Of a stretch of 16,365 nt of DNA, positions 6,339 through 12,119 are shown in pieces. The position numbers and the translations under genes are program-made. This stretch comes from Methylobacterium sp. (GTDB taxonomy: Bacteria > Pseudomonadota > Alphaproteobacteria > Rhizobiales > Beijerinckiaceae), in contig JAJKJG010000179.1 of NCBI GenBank assembly GCA_021154065.1, positions 1 through 16,365 of the forward strand, written 5' to 3'. The notes beneath the pieces are model-generated. The model searched no databases, was not told the origin of the DNA, and saw only the letters and a program-made list of their open reading frames with translations. How positions within the stretch are numbered: the first letter of the stretch is position 1; every line of letters begins with the position of its first letter.

Positions 6339-7838
6339 ATGTTTCCGCAGCCAAGGCCGGCGCTCGCCGCCAACACCTTCGAGTTCGAATCCTTCCCGCT
6401 CGTGAAGCCGACCGGCTTTCGCGAATACGATGCGCGCTGGCTGTTTCCGCAAGAGATCAACCTCATGGGGGTGCAGGCGCTGGGCATGGGGCTCGGCACG
6501 CTCGCGCACGAGATGGGGGTACGCCCGGACATCGTGACCGGGCATGATTTCCGGGCCTACTCGTCGTCGATCAAATACGCCCTCATCTCCGGCCTGATGG
6601 CCGCCGGCATGCGGGTGAAGGATGTCGGGCTGGCGCTCTCGCCGATGGCCTATTTCGGCCAGTTCGCCCTCGACTGCCCCTGCGTCGCGATGGTGACCGC
6701 GTCCCACAACGACAACGGTTGGACAGGCGTGAAGATGGGCGCGAACCGGCCGCTCACCTTCGGCCCCGACGAGATGGGGCGGCTTCGCGATATCGTCCTC
6801 GCCGCCGCGTTCAGGCTGCGGGAGGGCGGCGCCTACAGCTTTATCGAGGGCTTCGGCGAGCGCTACATCGCCGACCTGACCGACCGGCCGAAGATCAAGC
6901 GCAAGCTGAAGGTCGTGGCGGCATGCGGCAACGGCACCGCCGGCGCGTTCGCGCCGCGCGTGCTGGAGGCGATCGGCTGCGAGGTGGTCCCGCTCGACGC
7001 CGAGCCCGACTACACCTTCCCGCGCTACAACCCGAACCCCGAGGACATGAAGATGCTGCACGCGATCGCGGACAAGGTCCGCGAGACCGGCGCCGATGTC
7101 GGGCTCGGCTTCGACGGCGACGGCGACCGCTGCGGCGTCGTCGACAACGAGGGCGAGGAGATCTTCGCCGACAAGATCGGCGTCATGCTGGCGCGCGATC
7201 TCTCGAAGCTCCACCCGGGCGCGACGTTCGTCGTCGACGTGAAGTCGACCGGCCTGTTCGCGACCGACCCGGAGCTCAAAGCGCGCGGCGTCAAAGCCGA
7301 TTATTGGAAGACCGGGCATTCCTACATCAAGCGCCGCGTCACCGAGCTCTCGGCGCTCGCCGGCTTTGAGAAGTCGGGACACTTCTTCTTCAACAGCCCG
7401 GTCGGGCGCGGCTACGACGACGGCGTCCTCACCGCGATCCACGTCGTCGAGATGCTCGACCGCAATCCCGGGACGTCGATGGCCGACCTCTACCGGGCCC
7501 TGCCGAAGACGTGGGGCTCGCCGACGATGGCGGCGAAATGCGCCGACGAGCAAAAGTATGAGGTCGCCGACCGGGTCACGCGGCACTTCACGCGCATGCA
7601 GGAGAAGGGCGAGACGGTTGCCGGCCAGCCGATCCGCGACCTCGTCACGGTCAACGGCGTGCGGGTGACGGTCGAGGACGGTACGTGGGGCCTTGTGCGC
7701 GCCTCATCGAACAAGCCCGAGCTCGTGGTCGTGGTCGAGAGCCCGGTGTCGGAAGCCCGCATGCGCGCGATGTTCGGCGCGGTCGACGGGGCGTTGCGCC
7801 AGAACCCGGAGGTCGGGGCCTATAATCAGACGATCTGA
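6339..7838 (+). CDS. manB: Phosphomannomutase/phosphoglucomutase
   Basis: Alpha-D-phosphohexomutase that interconverts 6-phospho and 1-phospho sugars (mannose and/or glucose), feeding GDP-mannose, polysaccharide and lipopolysaccharide synthesis in the cytoplasm. The 499-residue length suits the alphaproteobacterial family. Motifs in order are the catalytic phosphoserine loop TASHNDNGWTG (120-130, Ser122), the metal-binding loop DGDGDR (259-264), the sugar-specificity loop EKSGH (344-348) and the C-terminal phosphate-binding loop RASSNKPE (454-461). The frame stays open far upstream, but ATG 6339 is the first sensible start; it lacks a clear Shine-Dalgarno. Whether mannose or glucose phosphate is preferred cannot be decided from motifs. 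The symbol is tentative (algC/manB usage varies). Confidence 0.92.
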   Translation: MFPQPRPALAANTFEFESFPLVKPTGFREYDARWLFPQEINLMGVQALGMGLGTLAHEMGVRPDIVTGHDFRAYSSSIKYALISGLMAAGMRVKDVGLALSPMAYFGQFALDCPCVAMVTASHNDNGWTGVKMGANRPLTFGPDEMGRLRDIVLAAAFRLREGGAYSFIEGFGERYIADLTDRPKIKRKLKVVAACGNGTAGAFAPRVLEAIGCEVVPLDAEPDYTFPRYNPNPEDMKMLHAIADKVRETGADVGLGFDGDGDRCGVVDNEGEEIFADKIGVMLARDLSKLHPGATFVVDVKSTGLFATDPELKARGVKADYWKTGHSYIKRRVTELSALAGFEKSGHFFFNSPVGRGYDDGVLTAIHVVEMLDRNPGTSMADLYRALPKTWGSPTMAAKCADEQKYEVADRVTRHFTRMQEKGETVAGQPIRDLVTVNGVRVTVEDGTWGLVRASSNKPELVVVVESPVSEARMRAMFGAVDGALRQNPEVGAYNQTI

Positions 7839-7851
7839 GCCGGACGGGCCG

Positions 7852-8490
7852 TCAGGTGAGGCAGGGGGTGGTGCCTTGCCAGACCACTTCCTTGACGTTG
7901 CGGACCGGCCAGGGGGTCTCCTCGGAGAGCGTCTTCGTGCTCTGCCCGGTGATCGTCTGCAGGATCGAGGCGCCGAAGACCGGGCTGTAGGGCATCTCCA
8001 CATTGGCCAGGATGTAGCTGCTGTCGGCGGTCTGGAAGCCGTCCGGAACGGTCACCGTCGAGCCCTTCGCAAGTCCGACCGGACTGCCCGGACCGCGCGC
8101 CGTGCTCCAGCAAACCGTGCCTTTGAGGATGGCGTTGCCGTTCACGTCCTTCGTGCCCGTGTCCTTGACGACGATGCTGGAGACGGTGAGCTTCGCCTGA
8201 TCGCTGCTGTAGGGCGCCATCACCGAGCTTGCGGCGTTGAAGATGGTGTCCATGTCGGCGGTGTTGACGCTCGTCGCGCGCCCGGTGAGGTCGGCGAGGG
8301 TGCGCGACAGCAGCGTGATCTTGCGATCGGTGTTCACCGCGAAGGTCAGCTCGGTCATGCCGAGATACATCAGCACCATCACCGGCAGCACCATCGCGAA
8401 CTCGACGGCGGCGACGCCGTCGCGGGACGGGACGAAGCGCTGAAGCCGCAGCGCAAGCCGGCGAAGAGTCGGGTGAGCGAGGGCACGCAT
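7852..8490 (-). CDS. TadE/TadG-like pilus assembly pseudopilin
   Basis: A 212-residue minor pseudopilin of the Tad pilus system. After a basic N-terminus (residues 1-23) comes a type IV prepilin-like junction, G25 then VAAVEFAMVLPVMVLMYLG, with Glu at +5 and a single hydrophobic helix (about 26-46). The rest is a polar extracytoplasmic domain with Cys127 and Cys210. This fits the TadE-like family, whose members are processed by the prepilin peptidase and help assemble Flp pili. It is the last gene of a leftward unit, 10 nt after the other TadE-like gene. Its stop lies only 13 nt from the convergent phosphomannomutase stop, with no room for a conventional terminator. Confidence 0.85.
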   Translation of the reverse strand: MRALAHPTLRRLALRLQRFVPSRDGVAAVEFAMVLPVMVLMYLGMTELTFAVNTDRKITLLSRTLADLTGRATSVNTADMDTIFNAASSVMAPYSSDQAKLTVSSIVVKDTGTKDVNGNAILKGTVCWSTARGPGSPVGLAKGSTVTVPDGFQTADSSYILANVEMPYSPVFGASILQTITGQSTKTLSEETPWPVRNVKEVVWQGTTPCLT

Positions 8491-8500
8491 CGGAACGATC

Positions 8501-9118
8501 CTATTGGGCGAAGGGTTCGGTGCGGAAGGCCGCCGTTCCCATGATCAGGCGGTTGCCGTTCTGGAGGTTCGCCTGGTTCGGATTGAGCAGGCTGACGAAG
8601 ACCGGGTATTCGACGGCGGCCCTGACCACGACGATCTGATTCGCGCCGGGCGGCTCGTATTTGCCGAAATTGGCGCTGTCGAACTGCCCGTCCGCGGTGA
8701 TCGGCTTCTGCGGCTTCTGCCCCGGGAAGGAGGCGAGGGTGCGGACGTCGATCTGGATCTTGTCGCAGGTGATCAGCGCGACGATGCTCTTGCAGATCTC
8801 GTCGCGGAACTTGCCGGCGATGAGGGTCGGGTCGGTCGCCGCGTTGTCCTGCTGGAACTGCCCGGTGTAGATGCGGCGCGAGGCGTTGCCGACGCCGGTC
8901 TCGAGCACCTGGGTCGTCCACAGCGTCAGCGCCGTCTCGATGATCGCAAACAGGAGCGCGAAGAACGGCGCCGCGACCGCCCCGAACTCGATCGCGGTGA
9001 CGCCGCTCTGGTCGCGCCGGAACCGGCCGGCCGCCGCCCGCGTCGCCGCCGAGAGGGTGCTGGCGAGCCGCGGAACGGAAGGGATATTCGCTTCGCTGCG
9101 GAACATCATGCTGCCCAT
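8501..9118 (-). CDS. TadE-like pilus assembly pseudopilin
   Basis: A 205-residue paralogue of the neighbouring TadE/TadG-like gene. The N-terminal basic stretch ends in RRDQSG (34-39). A prepilin-type junction and helix follow, G39 then VTAIEFGAVAAPFFALLFAII, with Glu at +5. A polar domain with Cys109 and Cys118 follows. The start is not certain: ATG 9118 is the longest, and in-frame ATGs at 9109 and 9106 would shorten it by three or four residues. None has a strong ribosome-binding site. The 139 bp upstream, to the stop of the secretin-domain gene, hold no other gene that I can support. Confidence 0.87.
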   Translation of the reverse strand: MGSMMFRSEANIPSVPRLASTLSAATRAAAGRFRRDQSGVTAIEFGAVAAPFFALLFAIIETALTLWTTQVLETGVGNASRRIYTGQFQQDNAATDPTLIAGKFRDEICKSIVALITCDKIQIDVRTLASFPGQKPQKPITADGQFDSANFGKYEPPGANQIVVVRAAVEYPVFVSLLNPNQANLQNGNRLIMGTAAFRTEPFAQ

Positions 9119-9257
9119 CGCTGAGGGCCGCCCGGCACGGCGTGGCCGCCGACGGCCTTGTGCATGATGTCTTACGGAAAAAAGCTTTCGGAACGGTTAG
9201 ATCGATCGTCGAGAAAGGGCCGTATCTCGACGGCGCGCCGACAGACCTGCGCCGCCT

Positions 9258-9737
9258 CTAGCGCTGCGTCGCGAGCGTATTGCGCTGCGTCGCCTGTCCG
9301 CCGACCTCGCCGAAATACTTCGTGGCGTCGCCGAGGAGGAGCGACGGCTGGCAGCTCGGCGTGCAGGAATACGACTCGCGCTCGAGCCCGCGCTGCACCG
9401 TGACGACAGACTCGCTCGGCGCCTGGACGCTGATCAGCGACTCCGAGAGCAGGGCGCCGGCGCCGTCGAGCGCGATGAGGTTCGTGACCCCGTAGCTCTT
9501 GCCGGTCACGACCATGATGCCGTTCCGCTGTACCGTGACGTCGGCGATGATCGGGTTGCCGACGATGACGGTCTGCGTGCGCTCCGGAAGCTTCACCACC
9601 CTGGCATGGTCGATCATGACCGCGAGAGGAGGCTGGCCGTTCGGCGGGGCGGCGGCGGCCTCGCCGCTCATCGAGCCGGCGAGCGCGATCAGCATCAGGG
9701 AAGCACGAGCATGGAAGAATCGCAGGCCGATGCCCAT
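9258..9737 (-). CDS. Stand-alone pilus assembly/secretin N-terminal domain protein (T2SS-T3SS_pil_N type)
   Basis: A 159-residue periplasmic protein. The ATG at 9737 has a good ribosome-binding site (GAGG, 8 nt upstream) and starts a signal peptide (hydrophobic 13-22, Ala-rich end near residue 30). Longer upstream starts are less likely. Residues about 36-106 (VVKLPERTQTVIVGNPIIADV, then VVTGKSYGVTNLIALD) match the domain that opens secretins such as CpaC, whose equivalent part here reads SLVVDLPRDAKEVFVANPKVANAVV. No secretin channel domain follows. The tail has a CxxxC pair (Cys125, Cys129) and ends TQRNTLATQR, a small internal repeat. Such proteins accompany Tad loci in Hyphomicrobiales and may interact with the secretin or with CpaB. 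The exact role is unknown. Confidence 0.82.
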   Translation of the reverse strand: MGIGLRFFHARASLMLIALAGSMSGEAAAAPPNGQPPLAVMIDHARVVKLPERTQTVIVGNPIIADVTVQRNGIMVVTGKSYGVTNLIALDGAGALLSESLISVQAPSESVVTVQRGLERESYSCTPSCQPSLLLGDATKYFGEVGGQATQRNTLATQR

Positions 9738-10148
9738 GGAACTGACCTCAAGCTGAGTGGCGAGAAACTCTGAGCGGAAAATGGTGAAGGAACCCCTAAC
9801 CGCCGGCTCGCCAAGTCGACTCGACAACATCGAGCCGGACTAAGCGCGAGAGAAGGCCAGGCGCTGCCCTGGACGAAAGCTCTCATATCGAGGCCGAATA
9901 CTCACTATAGGAAATGAGCAACCATTTTGATCTTACTGTAATCGCGACAACATGTCGACCGGACACTTACGCGAAACCAGAAAGACGCAATTAACCATCT
10001 CCAGTATTTGGGAGAAGATCGTCTTTGCAAGCATCGGGTTTAACTATGTCGCAACGGGCCGGCATTATGGTCGACCTCGGTTCCGATCGGCCCTGTCAAG
10101 CGAAGGTCGACGGACGGCAGTGAAGCAACCAGGTCAAAGGAGCTGATC
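9738..10148. promoter_or_regulatory. Divergent regulatory region between the two Tad units
   Basis: These 411 bp hold no supportable gene and are visibly more AT-rich (about 9890-10060) than the flanking DNA. Seen inside are an 8-bp inverted repeat CCGGCTCG (9803-9810) / CGAGCCGG (9831-9838) enclosing a small palindrome GTCGACTCGAC (9815-9825), a TTAACCAT half-site like that of CtrA (9991-9998), a TTTAAC (10039-10044), and four copies of GTCGAC (9815, 9954, 10070, 10106). A strong ribosome-binding site for the first pilin ends the region. I could not fix exact -35/-10 hexamers. Confidence 0.6.
10136..10142 (+). promoter_or_regulatory. Strong ribosome-binding site of the first Flp pilin
   Basis: AAAGGAG, a near-perfect Shine-Dalgarno, lies 6 nt before the ATG at 10149. 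It fixes the start of a gene too short for ordinary gene finders and fits a highly expressed pilin. Confidence 0.85.
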
Positions 10149-10313
10149 ATGAAGACCCTTTTCAACCGTTTCGCCAACGACGAGTCGGGCGCCACCGCCA
10201 TCGAGTACGGCCTCATCGCCGCCCTCATCGCCGTCGCCGCCATCAGCGCGATGACGACGCTCGGCACGAAGCTGACCAGCACGTTCACGGCGGTTTCGAA
10301 CCAGCTGAAGTAA
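10149..10313 (+). CDS. flp: Flp/PilA-type pilin (major pilin candidate)
   Basis: A 54-residue prepilin of the Tad (type IVc) system. The leader MKTLFNRFANDESG (14 residues) ends in the Gly before the cleavage site, and the mature N-terminus ATAIEYGLIAALIAV has the Flp motif with Glu at +5 and Tyr at +6, followed by one hydrophobic helix. The mature protein would be 40 residues. CpaA (10667-11173) should cleave it, and CpaF should drive its polymerisation. It has the strongest ribosome-binding site in the locus and is the first rightward gene, so it is probably the major pilin. A stable hairpin follows it. Confidence 0.95.
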   Translation: MKTLFNRFANDESGATAIEYGLIAALIAVAAISAMTTLGTKLTSTFTAVSNQLK

Positions 10314-10325
10314 GCCGTCTTGGCT

Positions 10326-10356
10326 CGGCGGCTCCGGCTTCGCGCCGGGGCCGCCG
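10326..10356 (+). terminator. Stable GC-rich hairpin between the two pilin genes
   Basis: CGGCGGCTCCGGC (10326-10338) pairs with GCCGGGGCCGCCG (10344-10356) over 13 bp with one G-U pair and a 5-nt TTCGC loop. It starts 12 nt after the pilin stop codon. No T-run follows, so full intrinsic termination is doubtful. A partial terminator or an mRNA-stabilising 3' structure that keeps the first pilin more abundant than downstream genes is more likely. Confidence 0.6.
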
Positions 10357-10393
10357 CCGGACGAATTCCCCGATCGTTTCAGCGGGCCCTCGC

Positions 10394-10558
10394 ATGAATT
10401 CCCTTCTTCGACGATTCAGTTGCGACGAGCGCGGCACCGCCTCGATCGAATATGCCTTTCTGGCTTTGCTGATCGCCGTCGCGATCATCGCCGCGGTCAC
10501 GGCGCTCGGCGTCAAGGTCTCGGCATCCTACGACGGCATTGCCGCCGGATTTAAGTGA
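10394..10558 (+). CDS. Second Flp-type pilin
   Basis: A 54-residue prepilin with the same architecture as the first: a 14-residue leader MNSLLRRFSCDERG, then mature TASIEYAFLALLIAVAIIA with Glu +5 and Tyr +6, for a 40-residue mature pilin. The two differ through most of the leader and tail, so this is an old paralogue and not a recent duplication. Its ribosome-binding site is weak, and it lies 80 bp downstream of the first pilin, beyond a strong hairpin. Both suggest lower expression, as a minor or alternative pilin. It has a cysteine in the leader (Cys10), which would be removed on processing. Confidence 0.93.
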   Translation: MNSLLRRFSCDERGTASIEYAFLALLIAVAIIAAVTALGVKVSASYDGIAAGFK

Positions 10559-10610
10559 TCGGACCCACGAGGGCCGCACGCCGAGGGGACGTTTACCGGA
10601 TCGAAGCCAT

Positions 10611-10642
10611 CCGGCCCTAGTATGGGCCGGCCCTAGTATGGG
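10611..10642. repeat. Perfect 16-bp tandem duplication before cpaA
   Basis: CCGGCCCTAGTATGGG occurs twice with no gap (10611-10626 and 10627-10642), ending 24 nt before the cpaA start. It contains CTAG, a tetramer rare in most bacterial genomes. It could be a slippage duplication or a doubled protein-binding site. Confidence 0.85.
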
Positions 10643-10666
10643 AGGGCGTCGAACGGAAAAACCCCG

Positions 10667-11173
10667 GTGATCGAAACCGCACTCCTCCTCGTCTTTCCGG
10701 CTCTGATGGCCTACGCTGCCGCGAGCGACCTCCTGACGATGACCATCCCGAACCGGCTATCGCTCGCGCTCGTCGCGGCGTTCGCGGTGTTCGCGGTCGC
10801 CGGCGGATTGTCGGCTCACGCGGCCCTCCTGCACGTTGGCGCCGGCGCCGCGGTTCTGGCGCTCACCTTCGCGCTGTTCGGGTTCGGCTGGATCGGCGGC
10901 GGCGACGCGAAGCTTGCCGCCGCGACGGCGCTTTGGCTCGGCTTCGACACGCTGATGGAGTATTTCCTGGTCGCATCGATCGCCGGCGGCGGGCTGACCC
11001 TTGCGATCCTGGCCCTTCGGAAGCTGCCGCTGCCGGCGATCGCGCTACGCTGGGACTGGCTGTCGCGGCTGCATCACCCGAAGACCGGCGTTCCCTACGG
11101 CATCGCGCTCGCGCTCGCCGCCCTCGTCGTCTTTCCGCACACCGCGATCTGGGGCGCGATCGTCGGGCCGTGA
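10667..11173 (+). CDS. cpaA: Prepilin peptidase CpaA (A24 family)
   Basis: Inner-membrane aspartic peptidase that removes the leader of Flp prepilins and TadE/TadF-type pseudopilins. At 168 residues it is the short form that lacks the N-terminal methylase domain found in PilD, as usual for CpaA/TadV. The two catalytic aspartates are visible: Asp21 in SDLLTMTIPNR and Asp80 in GGGDAK. About five hydrophobic segments are evident. The start is a GTG with a weak ribosome-binding site, and no in-frame ATG fits the family N-terminus better. It lies after the second pilin, and 113 bp separate it from cpaB. Confidence 0.93.
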   Translation: MIETALLLVFPALMAYAAASDLLTMTIPNRLSLALVAAFAVFAVAGGLSAHAALLHVGAGAAVLALTFALFGFGWIGGGDAKLAAATALWLGFDTLMEYFLVASIAGGGLTLAILALRKLPLPAIALRWDWLSRLHHPKTGVPYGIALALAALVVFPHTAIWGAIVGP

Positions 11174-11212
11174 TCGGCGCGCCGCTTTCGGCCGCGAATG
11201 AATAGGGTCTGG

Positions 11213-11228
11213 TTAACCATAATTTGAC
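11213..11228 (+). promoter_or_regulatory. Candidate CtrA-binding site upstream of cpaB
   Basis: TTAACCATAATTTGAC matches the CtrA consensus TTAA-N7-TTAAC with one mismatch (TTGAC for TTAAC) and exact spacing. The left half, TTAACCAT, is identical to the half-site at 9991-9998 before the pilin gene. It lies about 60 bp upstream of the cpaB ATG in the 113-bp gap after cpaA, a plausible place for a separate promoter of the cpaBCDEF unit. Confidence 0.5.
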
Positions 11229-11286
11229 GTTTGGCTGATGGAATTCGCGGCGTCGGTCTTCCGGCGTCGCGTTCAGGTCAGCCCTC

Positions 11287-12087
11287 ATGAAGCCAGCCCG
11301 CCTTGCAGTCCTCGGCATCGCGATTCTCGCCGGAGGCGCCGCCGCGCTCATGATGAGCGGAGGCGACCCGCCGCCGCCGCCGCGCGTCGTCGAAGCCGCG
11401 CCTTCAGTCCGCACCGTCGCCGTCCTCGTCGCCTCGGCGGACATCCCGATGGGGCAGAACCTCAAGGCGCCCGACATGCGCTGGGTGGCGTGGCCGGCGG
11501 ACAGCGCCTCGAGCGCCCTCATTCGCCGAAGCGAGTTCCCGAACGGCCTCGAGGAGACCACGGGCTCGCTCGCCCGCAGCAGCTTTCTCGGCGGCGAGCC
11601 GATCCGGCGCGAGAAGCTGATCAAGACCGACGGCTCGGGCTTTCTCTCGGCGATCCTGCCGGCCGGCATGCGCGCCGTCGCGATGTCGATCGACACCCGT
11701 GGCGCGAGCTCGGCCGGCGGCTTCATCCTGCCGAACGACCGCGTCGACATCATCCGCACGTTCCGCGACGACGAATCCTCCCGCGCCGGCGGCGTCGACG
11801 TGCACATGTCGGAGACCATCCTGACGAACATCCGCGTGCTTGCGATCGGCCAGAACATCCAGGAGCGCAACGGCGAGAAGGTCGTCACCGGCGAGACCGC
11901 GACGCTCGAGCTCACTCCGGCCCAAGCCGAGATGATCACGCTGGCGCAGAAGATCGGTCACCTCTCGCTCGCCTTGCGCAGCCTCGCCGACGCCAACCAG
12001 ACCCAGGACGCGCCGCGCTCCGATCGCGCCGAGAGCGCGCTGACGGTCGTGCGCTACGGCGTCGCCAAGCAATCGCCGAAGCGGTGA
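11287..12087 (+). CDS. cpaB: Flp pilus assembly protein CpaB
   Basis: Periplasmic component of the Tad secretion machine, thought to work with the secretin CpaC. It has 266 residues. Residues 1-23 form a hydrophobic N-terminal signal or anchor, followed by a proline-rich stretch (DPPPPPR, 27-33), a SAF domain (about 44-112, opening VLVASADIPMGQNLKAPDMRW) and the RcpC/CpaB domain (about 117-235, with LPAGMRAVAMSID and LPNDRVDIIRT). The ATG at 11287 gives the expected signal. The stop overlaps a possible GTG start of cpaC, but the real cpaC start is probably 36 nt further on. It is the first gene after the CtrA-like site. Confidence 0.93.
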   Translation: MKPARLAVLGIAILAGGAAALMMSGGDPPPPPRVVEAAPSVRTVAVLVASADIPMGQNLKAPDMRWVAWPADSASSALIRRSEFPNGLEETTGSLARSSFLGGEPIRREKLIKTDGSGFLSAILPAGMRAVAMSIDTRGASSAGGFILPNDRVDIIRTFRDDESSRAGGVDVHMSETILTNIRVLAIGQNIQERNGEKVVTGETATLELTPAQAEMITLAQKIGHLSLALRSLADANQTQDAPRSDRAESALTVVRYGVAKQSPKR

Positions 12088-12119
12088 AGAGACGTTCAGA
12101 GTTCAAGAAGGGCTGCCTG

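Noticed and set aside
6331..6341. GCCACCATG context at the phosphomannomutase start, resembling a eukaryotic Kozak sequence
   Set aside because: The gene and all its neighbours are plainly bacterial, so the match is coincidence.
9897..9911. AATAC-TCACTATAGG, which looks like a phage T7 promoter lacking three bases
   Set aside because: The 3-bp deletion would destroy spacing for T7 RNA polymerase, and no phage genes are nearby. Probably chance in an AT-rich spacer, though vector or primer carry-over could be excluded by reads.
9952..10146. 64-residue open frame in the Tad divergent region
   Set aside because: It has no ribosome-binding site and no hydrophobic or family pattern, and it overlaps the likely promoter region and pilin ribosome-binding site.
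11238..12119. Long 5' extension of the cpaC frame through cpaB
   Set aside because: The extension is antiphase to cpaB, is Arg-rich without domains, and would bury the clear signal peptide that starts at 12120.
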